The notes below the pieces were generated by a model, which saw only the letters and a program-made list of their open reading frames with translations, did no database searches and was not told the DNA's origin. From contig NC_134880.1 in the NCBI RefSeq assembly GCF_041734735.1, positions 32,159,330-32,223,329 of the forward strand: 64,000 nt of DNA, written 5' to 3'. The translations under genes and the position numbers were made by a program. Below are positions 11,116 through 22,586 of this stretch, piece after piece. Within the stretch, counting starts at the first letter, position 1; each line of letters starts with the position of its first letter. This DNA is from Babylonia areolata. Lineage: Eukaryota > Mollusca > Gastropoda > Neogastropoda > Buccinidae.

Positions 11116-11581
11116 CACATCTATTTATTGTATGTCACACAAGATGGATCACTGCAATGCACTGACCTCAAATCAGTTCAACATCGCAATCAATAGCAAA
11201 CAGCGAAATTGTTAAGGCAATGTACATAACTCAAACAAATATGATATATCATGACATGATATAATGTAATATAGTGAAGCGTAAAAATTGAAAAAAAAGA
11301 TGTTTCACAATGCTTTATCTTCATGTTGGGAGCGTGAAAACTGGACGAAGCAGTTTTAATGTTGTTGTGATGGAAACTTTTGTCACATTTATTTAGAAGG
11401 TTCTTCATTTCATGCTTGCTCATTTGTTCTTCTGTTTGTGTCAGCATGTTTTCGCATATAAGGTTTCACTGAAAATAGATTAATTTTCATAGAAGACACT
11501 CAGAACATTAAAATATTATCAATTCAAAAAAACAAGTGAAAGAAAAGAACAAGGCAACCAGCCAAGTAAACACACAAAAGG

Positions 11582-11612
<31 letters not shown>

Positions 11613-11931
11613 TTCACCCACTCATTCACCCACCGTGCGTGTGTGTGTGTGTGTGTGTTTCTCACAATTACTAGACTGTTAGCTTGTTTGTTTTTCACAT
11701 CTTCCAAGCTTCTGAAATGAATTTCCCCTATAAGGTGTTATATATATATACATACATACATACAATTCTTTTTTTTCTTTCTTTTTTTTCAGATCTTCCA
11801 AGCTTATGGAAGATGTATTCCAAGCTAACAACGTAATATTTAGAATAATATTGTACATTAATTTCGCAAACACATGCGAAATACACACACACAGACACGA
11901 AGAGAGAAATTGATTGTTCTTCAGACTTGAG
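11116..11931. other. Unassigned sequence with CA/TG tracts
   Basis: No gene is seen. CA runs lie at 11585-11613 and TG runs at 11637-11660. The stretch 11287-11338 resembles the reverse complement of about 47105-47155, around CACAATGCTTTA, suggesting a further dispersed repeat. Confidence 0.4.
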
Positions 11932-11956
11932 ATATATATATATATAGAGAGAGAGA

Positions 11957-12013
<57 letters not shown>

Positions 12014-12030
12014 GAGAGAGAGAGAGAGAG
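11932..12030. repeat. (TA)n/(GA)n compound microsatellite
   Basis: TA blocks are flanked and interrupted by GA blocks, ending in (GA)9 at 12013-12030. A further (GA)10 lies at 12274-12294. Both GA tracts are followed by the same 29 bases (12034-12062 and 12303-12331, GCTTACACAGCAGAATTGC and on). Confidence 0.9.
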
Positions 12031-12494
12031 TTTAGCTTACACAGCAGAATTGCAAAGCAAATCAAGTTTCCCACGTACCACCAGTTAAGGACTAAGTGCA
12101 ATCTTCCGTTTCGTTTCCTCAAGAGTCGTCAGAGAACGTCACTGCCGGAAGAAAGAGCTTCAGAATGAAGTGTTCTGCCGGAAGGTCTGATTCCGCTCCA
12201 AGTGATACGCTGAAGAATACTGCGATTGTAACTCTTATCGCACTTTGAAGAAATAATGGGTAAAATTCACGATGAGAGAGAGAGAGAGAGAGAGAACGTT
12301 TTGCTTACACAGCAGAATTGCAAAGCAAATCGAAGCAATGTATGTAAATATATAATTTTGTATGAGAATATAAATTTTGGCTATATATATTCATAACACA
12401 GGAAACCATAGAAAAACATGCTGACAGACTACAACATTGAAACATTGGTTGGTTGGCTGGCTGGTTGGTACATATGAATGTGTGTATATGTATA

Positions 12495-14141
12495 CTGTTC
12501 AAAAAAAAGAAACGCAACAATGTTCAGAAGTCATTGTATTATAACTGCACAATGCAAATTGGTTGGGTACGGCTTGTATACGATTAGGATTGTCATTTGA
12601 CTTTTAAGGAACAGGCATGCACGCGCAGAGCATGCTGCACTTGCAAATTGTGAATCTTGCGGTGAAAGTGTCTTTGTCTTTATTTGTGCGTACTTCACAT
12701 GTCGGTCATGTTTTTGATTGGGAATGCCAAAGAATTGTTTTGTCACATCATGGCTATAAAACCCAGAAAAATTGCAGTCTGTCGAAAAATTTGAATGCAA
12801 AAATTCCAGTGCCAAAAATGCCCCGTTTGACTCCCAGAACAATTGCAGTCTGTCGAAAAATTTGAATGCAAAAATTCCAGTGCCAAAAATGCCCCGTTTA
12901 ACTCCAGCTCAACGAAACAACGCCATTGGCCGACTGCAGGCAGGACAATCTCAGGCTGGTGTCGTACGACATTTCAACGTGGCACGAAGCACCACCAGTC
13001 GGCTGTGAGCCAGACTGGAAGCCACTGGTGTCACAGCAGACAGAAAATGCACTGGACGACCAAGAGTGACGACAGCAGTCCAGGACCGCTTTATTCGTCT
13101 ACGACATCTGTGAAACCGCTTCCTAGTTTCAGCCTCATCCACAGTCCAGGCACTGAATGGAGTGCCACATGTTTCCGACCATACCATCCGCAATCGGCTG
13201 TACGCAGCTAGCCTGCACGCTCGACGTCCGGTCAGAGGACCTGTCCTCACAAGGCGCCACCGCTTGGACGCCTCCAGTGGGCCACCGAGCATCGCTTCTG
13301 AACTCCAGCCCGTGACTGGAACCACGTGTTATTCTGTGATGAATCACAATTCCTCTGCAACGTCACGACAGGAGACGAGTCTTCCGAAGAATGAACGAAC
13401 GCTATAGTGCAGCAAACTGCGTTGACTAAGCACCTGCTCGGGGTGGTGGGGGTGTGATGGTCTGGGGCGCCAACAGTGACAGTGGACGAAGTCAACTGGT
13501 GCGAGATGACGGGGCTCTGAACGCCCAGCGCTATGTGGCTGATATCCTGCAGCCTCATGCTGTCCCACTTTTGGCTGCATCACACGTCATTTTCATGCAG
13601 GATAATGCCAGACGGCACACGGCATGTTACACGCAGGCCTTTTTGGCTGTCAACAACGTTAATACGCTGCCCTGGCCCTCACTGTTTCCAGATCTCAATT
13701 CAACTGAGCACATGTGGGACGAGCTGCACAGACGGCTGCGCGCCAGGGTCAACGCGCCGGAAAACTTGTAGGATCTCTCTTCCAAGGCACTCGAAGAGGA
13801 GTGGCATGCCATCCCACAATTGATCACCGATCTCATCAGATCCATGTCCCGCCGGTGCCGAGCAGTCATTGCTGCCCAGGGCGGTCAAAACCCCTACTGA
13901 TTCTGAATTGGCTCAATGGACAGTTACTGTCCAATTACCGCACCTTTGAAACTGAACGAAGTGCCAAAAGAACAACCTTCACGGCGTATCCAGTTTGAAC
14001 ATTCTCGGTTCTTCCGTTTTTTTTTTGTACAGTTGTTTTTTTTTCCAATTGGCAAAAAAATAAAGATCAGTTCAATGTAATGGGTTGTTCCGTTTTTGTT
14101 TTGTTTTTTTGTTGTTGTTTTTTTGTTTTGTTTTTTAACAG
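12495..14141 (+). mobile_element. Tc1-like DNA transposon, decayed
   Basis: The borders are set by TA dinucleotides (12493-12494 and 14142-14143) and short inverted ends. The left begins CTGTTCAAAAAAAAG, and the right, reverse-complemented, begins CTGTTAAAAAAC. The length of about 1.65 kb fits the Tc1 family. It encodes one transposase (next entry). The right end has degenerated into T/G-rich runs. The element is flanked by an 84-bp direct repeat (12372-12455 and 14202-14285), which is far longer than the TA duplication Tc1 makes, so it belongs to the host site and not to the transposon. Confidence 0.85.
12889..13900 (+). pseudogene. Tc1-like DD34E transposase, broken
   Basis: This transposase would cut and join its element at TA sites in the nucleus. 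The N-terminal helix-turn-helix part reads LQAGQSQAGVVRHFNVARST. Catalytic positions are visible as CDESQF near 13338, MQDNARRHTA near 13595-13625 and FPDLNSTEHMWDEL near 13685-13725. The spacing from the second Asp to the Glu is 34 residues. Several stops and frameshifts separate the N-terminal, middle and C-terminal frames. The start is taken at ATG 12889. A 71-base tandem duplication (12769-12839 and 12840-12910) gives a second upstream ATG context at 12818 that soon leaves the frame. It is not functional. Confidence 0.9.
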
Positions 14142-14143
14142 TA

Positions 14144-15285
14144 CATGTATGTATGTATTATTAATCCACGATAAATATTGGCTATATATAAACATAACAT
14201 GAATTTTGGCTATACTTACACATAACACAGGAAACGATAGAAAAATATGCTGACAGACTACAACATTGAAACATTGGTTAGTTGGTATGTATGTATGTAT
14301 GTCAAGTGTGTGTGAGCGCGCGCCGCGCGTATATACACATACTACTTCTGTTTGGCACAATACACACAACATTCCATGAGTCATCTCCAACTAGATGTGT
14401 TAATAAGGCAATGAAAATGAAGAATGAAATATTAGAAAAGTGGGCTAATGTGGCTGTCATTACATTACATATGGACCGGTCTGACTCATCCAGACATCCC
14501 GACTGTGCCATAAAAAGTGAACTGATACCAACGCAACTCAAGTAGCGGCCCATTCGACATCAAGATCCGAACTTCCTTTCCGCAAGTGGTCCGCAGTAAG
14601 CTCTCCCCTCGAGTTTGTTGATGTTATCTCCTCTCCTCCTCACGTATCAATGACATTGTATATTCTCATCCGTGTAGATTATGCAGAAACGGCCCCTGGC
14701 CGAAGAAATCAGTCTAAATGCGTGGGTTTCACTGCCGCCGACCCCCTCGGAGCCACCCCCTTCCCTTGGCTCGCTCTCCTGTTCCTTCGATTAAAAAATG
14801 GATATAATGTTGGTAACATAGTGTCGACCATTTACAGTCGGATCGAGAAGTAAAGGATTAACGGAACTGGAATAGACCATAGCCAAGTGACTGTCTGGGC
14901 AATATTTTTTTGTTATTCCCAGTGACACAAAAATTTCTTCAAATAAATAAACCAGGTAAACCAATAAATAAATAGAGTATATAATAGTTACGCTTAATTT
15001 CGCTATGTCAAATATTTAGAATGAAGAAAGGTTGATCAGTAAGTAAATAAGAGTATATATGGTTACAATTTATTTCGCCATGTCAAATTAAGTACAAAAA
15101 TCAGTCAACAATTTACTCAGTTTTGCGGATGAATGGAGAGACAGAAATTCCAACAGTCAGACCAGTATAAAGATGTTTTTAAAAAGCACAGAAACAGTTA
15201 AACCAAATATACTACAAAATATATTGAATAGAGGAAAGGGTAATTGAAAATTGGTGGCAAACAAGGAAAATGATAAAACAATGAT
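14144..15285. other. Unassigned sequence right of the Tc1 element
   Basis: It holds the right copy of the 84-bp flanking repeat (14202-14285) and a short GTAT run at 14285-14302. No gene is recognised. Confidence 0.35.
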
Positions 15286-15535
15286 AGGTCATAAATGCTT
15301 AAGTCACTGTCACTGTCACTGGTCCCGAAACTTGCTTTGGTCGTGGGGGGCACTGCACTGCTGAATGCATCACCACAGTTGTGGGATGGTGCCTGAGTTC
15401 CGGCAAAGCTCTTCTCTGTCCACTCAGTGATGTTGTCTACCCACTTCTTTCGCTGTCTGCCTCGTCTTCTTTTCCTCTGCAATGTTGTTTTAAGGTTGAT
15501 CTTGGACAGCCCGTTGGATTTTATCACGACGTGGT
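15286..15535 (-). mobile_element. LINE 3' fragment, C-terminal tail of ORF2
   Basis: The minus-strand frame reads RKRRRGRQRKKWVDNITEWT. This is the basic tail motif also present at the end of the LINE ORF at 44446-45876 (GRRRGRQKKRWEDNIRGWT), so the two belong to related LINE groups. It is heavily 5'-truncated, with no RT block. The 3' end lies near 15290-15310 in a TCACTG repeat. Confidence 0.7.
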
Positions 15536-15699
15536 ATTACCATATACCATCTCATTTCCTCCTGCCCCCTCCCTTCCCCCCTCCCCCTGTCTTCGGTCGG
15601 TCTTCATACCGACTAATGTGATTGAGTATATAAGTGTTCGTTTTTCGGATTCGAAGATGACCACGACTTCAGCGTCAGATGGAGAATGTGTAACTGTGG

Positions 15700-15960
15700 G
15701 CGGGTCCAGAGGTGAGACCATCAAGGCCCGGAAAGCTCTCAACATGTATTCACAAATCTGCCCCTTCCTATCTCAGTTGCTGCCTTCACCTCTACACTCC
15801 ATCTCGCTCTCTACGATCGGCTTCAGTTTTAGAGTTCTGCATGCGTGTGAATGACTGGTGCGAAAGCGCTTTGATTTGTCTTTGCACAAGATTCAGCGCT
15901 ATATAAATATAATAATTATTATTGTTATTATTATTAATTATTATTATTATTATTATTATG
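15700..15960 (+). mobile_element. CR1/L2-like LINE 3' end with ATT tail
   Basis: The C-terminal RT-protein signature SAPSYLS..LYTPSRSLRSAS (15765-15830) is followed by an AGCGCTATATAAATATAAT motif and an (ATT)n run at 15909-15958. This is the usual end structure of CR1/L2-like LINEs in marine invertebrates. It is 5'-truncated. The 55395-56870 copy belongs to the same broad group. Confidence 0.75.
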
Positions 15961-17075
15961 TGGGTTGGCACTGCAGTGAAAATGGAGTAACTCGCTTTTC
16001 CTCTGAGCCTCTATGGCACTGTGTGCGCTCCTTTATTGATATTGCTTCGAAAATATATGAATGAACGGATGGACAAAACATAACAAACAGAATGGAGATT
16101 GGGTTTCATAATACAGCTTGAGACAGTTACTAGAGAGACTGATTTAACTTGACAATGACTAAAATGACTGATGAGTGAATAAATGATTGATCGAATGACT
16201 GATTTTTTTTTTAAACTGACTAAATCGGTAGTCTAATAAATAAACTGGATACAAAGTACTAGGAAACAAGATAATGTACTTTAAAAAGTGTCAGAAGAAA
16301 AAAGAAAGAAACACAACATGAAAACCGAAAACAACAGCAGCACTGAACAACCACAAACACATCCTATCTGCCCCCCCCCCCCCCTTCCCCCTATTAAAGG
16401 TTTACACGCACACACACACACACATTCAATTTTCTCCCTCGGAAAAAAGTGGCTGCAGTCCACCATATTTTTCCGATTGCCTTGGCTTTCCAAATAAGTA
16501 TCGAGTGCGAGGGCCTGACGCATAGCTGGCGGCTCTTGTGGTGTCACAAGAGCTCGCACACGAGGCTCAGTGTCCACCAAAATCATGACGTAAAGCCTGA
16601 AACTTGCCTCTTGATGCCCCGTGTGCGATGGCCCGGGCCTTACTCCTTCAGAAGTGCTGCAAGGAAAAGCCTTACCTCCCGTTAATCATGAAGACTATCC
16701 AGTTTGAGTAGGCCCTAATTAGGGTTATATAATCAGCCGACGTCTCATTGCGCCACATGGGATCCATGCGAGCGAGGTCTACATTCTACCATAATTTTTT
16801 CATGCAGTTAGGGTTGGAACCTTGATAACCTTTCGCGAGACAGGCTACATTATATCTACTCCGCGGTCAAGGTCCAACTCCGAGTCGGAGTACAAGTACT
16901 ACCCGGGTTGCCGCCTTTAAGTGTGTGTTTCCGTCTTCTTTATCTCAACAATCGTTAGCACTTATGGTATGTATCTTTATGGTATAACATATTATTCGTG
17001 ATGATCACAAAAATAATCATGACCAACGAATCAAATCAGTAATGACGGAAGAAGGGACAATATAATGCAATGCAA
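15961..17075. other. Unassigned sequence
   Basis: No gene is seen. A C-run lies at 16372-16384 and a CA run at 16409-16424. A short hairpin, GGCTCTTGTGGTGTCACAAG, lies near 16531. Confidence 0.3.
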
Positions 17076-17122
17076 TACAATACGATACGACACGATACGG
17101 CACGATACGATACGATACGATT
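17076..17122. repeat. GATAC pentanucleotide microsatellite
   Basis: About nine imperfect CGATA units, with variants such as CGACA and CGGCA. Confidence 0.85.
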
Positions 17123-17277
17123 AATATCCCTTCACTGATGACCCCTCACACGGGAAATTTCAGCGTCTCACGCCAACTGCGCTCTTCTTCTGATACCCGT
17201 CTGCTTAGGACCCCCCTGCTCGAACTAAACTTGACGTTTGGCCAAAACAGTTTTTCATCGCCATTCTTTGGAATCAA

Positions 17278-17425
17278 CCTCAAGCCCTGACTAAGCGCGT
17301 TGGGTTTCGCTGCTGGTCAGGCATCTGCTTGGCAGATGTGGTTTAGCGTATATGGATTTGTCTGAACGCAGTGACGCCTCCTTGAGCGTAGCCCAACGCG
17401 CTTAGTCAGGCCTTGAGAGAAAAAA
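17278..17425 (+). repeat. SINE 3' tail with an inverted end copy
   Basis: The sequence CTGACTAAGCGCGTTGGG, GGTCAGGCATCTGC, GCAGATGTGGTTTAGCGTAT and GAACGCAGTGACGCCTCCTT matches, in order, the 3' part of the minus-strand SINE at 40378-40845. It is followed at 17390-17425 by an inverted copy of its own first 33 bases, so the piece can fold as a stem with a loop of about 80 bases. Confidence 0.75.
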
Positions 17426-17700
17426 AAGGTTGATAAATAATAGATAAGCGTACATAAATAAGTAAATAAATACATAAATAGATAAATAAATGAATAATGA
17501 TTATAATATGAAAAAAGGCAATAATAATAATAAATAAGTAAATAAATCAGACAACAATGATGATAAATAAGCAAATAAATATAAAACATGAAGACACACA
17601 TCCACACATACACCCACACATGCATAACAGATATGCCCCAAAAACGCAGTTTCACAGATATGAAAGCACAGTCAAATACATATAAACGTACATGAGCTCC

Positions 17701-17734
<34 letters not shown>

Positions 17735-18165
17735 ACAAATTACCCTGCACCTCCTCTACCCCCTCCTCCACACACTCATTTCTAGTCTATGTATCGCAGC
17801 TTCCACGGCACACACACACACACGCACACACACACACACAGATGAACGCTTACTTGTACAAGCACACACACACACGCCCATATCTCCCACCCCCAACCCC
17901 ACACACATATATAAAAAGATATATATATACTATATACGTTCCAATATCCTGTTGCTCCACAGTGTAGGCATGCATACACTCACATACCTCATCCTCTACC
18001 TCACCTCCTCCCTGCACCCCCACCTCCCCCTCACACACACACACATGCACAGAACTCTCCTGACACTTGTGTACACTTACACTCTCACGCATGCACAAAT
18101 GCACTCAAAAACACAGACCCACACATACACACAAACACACACATACACACACGCACAGAGGCTGC
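17426..18165. repeat. Simple-repeat-rich tract (AAAT, CA, TA)
   Basis: AAAT-rich DNA at 17430-17580, (CA)n at 17701-17734, broken CA tracts at 17807-17870 and TA at 17910-17930, then CA-rich DNA to 18165. Open frames here are repeat artefacts. Confidence 0.85.
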
Positions 18166-21100
18166 CACTGGTTGGCCACAAGAGGGATGGGAAAAGATCT
18201 CTGATGCCAAGAACGTGGCGTCTAGTGTGTTGCTCAGTCTATTGTATTTGGAAAAGTCCACAGAGACTGTTCCGTTTTGAAGAAATTTGCGCAATGTTGG
18301 TTTGGAAATGATGCCGATATTTGTTTGATTTGCAAAGCATCGTGCTCTACCTTTCATGTTAGACTTACGGCCGCTCCCTCTCTCTGCTTTTATTTCTTTG
18401 AGGCGATCGATGGTGTAATGGCCGTCTACCTGTTCTTTTTGATATTCTTTGACTTTTCTGAGGATTTCCGATTTTCCTAGATGTAGGCCGCTCGTTGGTG
18501 TTGCGTTACCAGCAAGTCTGTCAGCTCGCTCATTTCCCTTAACTCCTGCTTGTCCCGGGCAGGATGACCATGTGAGTTTTTTTTATCTGAAAGTTGCGCA
18601 TTGCCACTCTGGGCTTCCCATTCCGTTTTCAATTTTCTGTATGAGGTTCCTTGAGTTGGTTAGAATCATGGCATGTTGGTTTCCGGGCGTATGGATGGAC
18701 GATAGCCACTGGAGGGCATGTGTCACAGCTTCAACTTCCATCTTTAGGCTGGAGGTTGTGACTTTGTAGGCAGCATTCTCTTCCCTAACTGCTTTTCCAT
18801 TTTGTTTTGCAGTGAATCCCCAACCGGATTGGTCTTTGGTGACTGAGCCATCTGTGTATTTGATTATGTCCTCTTCTTTACTGTTTTCTTCTATGAGTAG
18901 CTTCACTTCCGCATCAGTTTTGCCCTCAGGCCATTCCCGACAATGTCTTCCTAGAGTGGGTGAAATGGCTGTGTTGAATAGATGGTTGAGGTTTTCGGGG
19001 TTTTTCTCCCATTCTTTTGTTTCTTTCAGGTCTTGTAGTCGGCATACTAGCTGGATTGTCTTCTGCTTGCCCCATCCATGATCTTCCTCGTCCTAGACGG
19101 CTGCCTTTTGGTTCTTTGACTGCGTCATGCAGTGGGTTTTGAGGGTTTTCTAATGCTTTAAGTAGGTCTTGACCTGTTCTAACTTGTTTCTGGCCTGCAC
19201 TGAAGGAAGGTCAAGCAGGTATCGCATGGTTTCTGTGGGCGTGTCTTTTGTTGTTCCAAGGATCAGCCTCATAGCTTCATTTTGAACTCTTTCTAATTTT
19301 AAGAGGTTGCTTTGAGACGGTGTTGTTAGCCCAAGTCCGTAGTCGATCACACTGAGGACGAGTGATTGGTATAGCAGGAAGAGGTGGCGTTGTTCAATAC
19401 CTTTGGTTGCCATTGCCTTTAAGACTGAAAGGCCTTTTTTGCATTTGAGAACAGTATTTTCCGTATGTTTTCTGAAGGTCAGCATCCTGTTGAAGTGTAT
19501 TCCTAGGTAGCGTAGGCATTCAGTTTTCTCGATCTGAATCCCATCGAGTGACACAGAAGGTGGTGATTTGGTCGCGGTTCTGTTGTTGAGGGTGCACAGC
19601 AACGTTTGGGCTTTCGCTGGATTGATGGAAGATCCTGTGTCTTTGCACCATTGAGCAATATTGTTTAGTTGTTTCTGGACGGCTTTGGTTCTTTCCTGAG
19701 CATCTTTCGAAGTTTTGAAGACCAGGCCATCATCCGCAAGAGTAAGCACCCGAGCTATTCCATTGTTGTTTAAGTCTGCAAGGCCCTTCGTGTAGACATT
19801 GTAGAGGACAGGAGAGAGCGGAGACCCTTGTGGCAGTCCCATGGATAGTTTAGAAGGTGCAGACATCCAATCTCCAAGGCGTAGGACGACGGTTCTTTCC
19901 TGAAGCGCTGCTGCTACCCATCTTGTCAGTGTCAAACTTACTCCATACCTTAGTAGCAGCTCCATGAGGTGTGCAAACTGGACTTTTTTCTAGGCATCTT
20001 CAAGGTCGATTGTAGCAATCCCTAGTGTTTCTTCTTTCCTTTGAAATCCTTCATACACTTCATATGCAAAAGCAGCTGCATTTTCCCATGTGGACTTGCC
20101 TGTTCTGTAACCACCTTGATTTGAAGGGAGAATGTGCCTGTGTTAAGATCCCTTGCAAGTTTCCTGGCTATCATGCGTTCCATGAGCTTTCCAGCAATGT
20201 TTTGCATGGTTAGGATCCGGTAGCCGCTTACCTGATGATGGTCCTTTCCTGGTTTTTGTATGGGTTTTAAGAAGCTGTGTGTCCAGTCCTCCGGCACATG
20301 TCCATTGTGGAAACTGTTTTGATATAGATTGAAAAGTTTGCTTCTGTCTTCTTCCGATAGTTCCTTGATGTCCGAGTAGCGAACTTTGTCTGGGCCAGGG
20401 GCTGATTCTTTCTTGCATTTAGCTATTGCTTCATTTAGATCATCTATTGTCAAGTCATCATCAGGTCCAGTCTGCATAAGGGTTTGGTTTAACTCCTCAA
20501 CATATTTCTTTTTCTCATCTAAGTTTCTTTGATCGCTCTGTTGTATGAAACGTTTGAGCAGGGCGGATCCTTTTTCTTCGTTTGTCTTAAGCTTGGTTCC
20601 GTCAGTGTCTACCATGTCTGGGGTTGTTGTTGTGCACGTTTTCCCTTCCTTGCGACGATAAAATTGCCAGAACTCTGTCAATGTTGAGTCATAACTGAGT
20701 GCCTCGCAAAACTGTTTCCACTTGTCATTTATGGCCTCTTGAGCAATGGTTTCAAACTGTTTAGTTTTTTCTTTCATTTTTGTTTCAATATCTTTGTCCG
20801 GAGATGATTTTGTTCTTTCTTTTTGCCAAAGTTTGACAGCCGCATGTTTTTCTATCCAGGCTCTCTCTGTGTCGGTATTCCACCATGGGGGCTGAATAGT
20901 TTGGATCCTGTCAGTGCCGTTCTTTTGTTTCTTCTGCGTCTTAATTTTTCGATGACGGTTGTCTCTTTGGTTTCATACTGAAATGGATCACGCGGTTTCA
21001 TGCAGCGTTTATCTGACAGTTTCTGTAGACTGAAAACTACCGGGAGGTGGTCACTGCCTTGGTGTGGAAGCGTCTCTGCATTCATTTCTGCTCTGAATTT

Positions 21101-21935
21101 TGGAGATGTTAGAGCGATGTCAATCACACTGTCACTGTCCCCTTGTCTTGCTCCAAGGTGAGTTGGGGATGTGGTGGTTAATGGGCTAAGAAGAATTTCC
21201 CCTATCATTCCTTCAAGTGCGAGTCCTTGTGGGTTGGTGTTCCGCTGGTCCCATAGCTTCGATCTTGCATTGAGGTCTCCACAGATAATGACTGAGTCTC
21301 CAAGTTCGTTCTCTATTTCCTCTAAAAAGGCCCAATCCTCTTTTCTTGTGCAGGTTCCTGGGTGAACATAGGCATTGATGAGCACGATGCTTTTGTGAAT
21401 TCCATCAGGTTTTTTGAGACGCACCCCCACTAGTTCACATGAGTTACTACACCATTTCTCTAGATTTATGGTGGAAACTTTGTTTTTTAGGTTTTTGTTC
21501 AGTATGATTTCTACTCCTCTTCCTTCATTCCTTTGAAAGACTGTGAAATTCTCAAAATGTATTGGTCTGTCTGCACTTGTCCTGGTCTCTTGGAGACATA
21601 AAATGTCAAAATCATATGCCAATTTCTCAATTGTTGAGATTCTCATTCTCGCGCTGGAACAATTCCAACTGCCGATTCTAAAGAATTTCTTTGACAGCCG
21701 CTCTGCTTTTGTCATTCTGCTACCTAAGCACAATCTTTTCCCACCTCTTTTGCCACGCCTGTTTTGGGGTTTGGGGGATCTCAATTTATGTCTCGTGCTA
21801 TGCAGCTGATCCCCGAGGTGCACGCGAGACAGGGTTTTTTGTAAGTATCCATAGAAGGGTGTTCTATGTGGTGAGGGAAAAAGTTCGGTCACCCTGGCAG
21901 TGCCTCTTATCAGGGAAGGGCAATGGATGTCTATT
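18166..21935 (-). mobile_element. I-superfamily LINE with RNase H, decayed (3' and coding part)
   Basis: This minus-strand non-LTR element has endonuclease, RT, RNase H and a C-terminal tail in that order. Its 5' part is cut by the plus-strand LINE at 21948-26323 and resumes at 26336. The left (3') end lies next to a CA tract at about 18165. ORF1 is not recognised upstream. The RNase H domain places it in the I group (I, Ingi, Vingi or similar), but I cannot choose the clade. Confidence 0.85.
18360..21713 (-). pseudogene. LINE ORF2: endonuclease, reverse transcriptase and RNase H, broken
   Basis: The chosen start MTKAERLSKKFFRIGSWNCSS (21713) places the endonuclease first: LCLQETR near 21590, IICGDLNARSKLW near 21270, and GSDHLPVVF near 21040. 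A one-base loss in a C-run near 20885-20890 shifts the frame. RT follows: GPDKVRYSDI near 20370 and FLKPIQKPGKD near 20250, a stop inside the DLEDA block near 20000, then GLPQGSPLSPVLYNVY near 19810 and LADDG, in place of FADDG, near 19740. RNase H shows KYTDGSVTKDQSGWGFT near 18850. The tail reads GVKGNERADRLAG near 18530. There are at least three breaks. This protein would have reverse-transcribed its own RNA at a nicked target. Confidence 0.85.
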
Positions 21936-21947
21936 TGTGTGGAGTCC
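21936..21947 (+). repeat. Left target-site duplication of the inserted LINE
   Basis: TGTGTGGAGTCC here is repeated exactly at 26324-26335, immediately outside the LINE tail. Confidence 0.9.
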
Positions 21948-22586
21948 TCCCGAAACCTGGAGGGGGTCAGGCTGGTGTTCTCTTGACCCCCTCCCGGGAG
22001 GGTCACTACCTTGTCGTGATCGGGAGGCTTAGTGGCCAGTGATCGAGCGAGCTATGTCGGTGGGGGCATCAGTGCTTCTTGGGGTTTGCTGCTCTGGTCC
22101 CAGGTCTTAATTGACAGCCTACATAGCCATCGTAGCTGTTCGGGCTGAATAAGTGGTGGTTTTTGTACTGATGCCCCTGATAGGGCTTCCCATGCCGAAC
22201 AGGTCGTGAGTGAGGCCCAAACTAAACGTGACCCACTGTCCCTTTCGCTTTTCTCTATTCTTCTTTTTACCGCCTCTTTTCTGTCCTCAGACCTCTCCTA
22301 AGACAGGCAGCACACATTGGCCCGTGTGTGTCAATCGGCTACCCCTTTGTGGGGCTGGGTCAAGACTGGCAGTTTAGTGGCTAACGAAGGTAACCCCCGT
22401 AGTGCTCGGTTCTCTGTCCCCGGGAGCTGGGCATGATCGGGGGGGAACATGTTGGAGCTAGGCTGTTGGTCGTGTATCCCTCCCGAAACCTGGAAGGGGT
22501 CAAGCTGGTGTTCCCTTGACCCTGGCCCCTAAGTTGGACCCCATGGTGGGTGGGTAGGGGAGGGATGAATTTACATTTTTTTCAAC

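Noticed and set aside
11679-12168. Open frames rich in Ile-Tyr and Ser-Leu
   Set aside because: They are read-through of TA and GA microsatellites.
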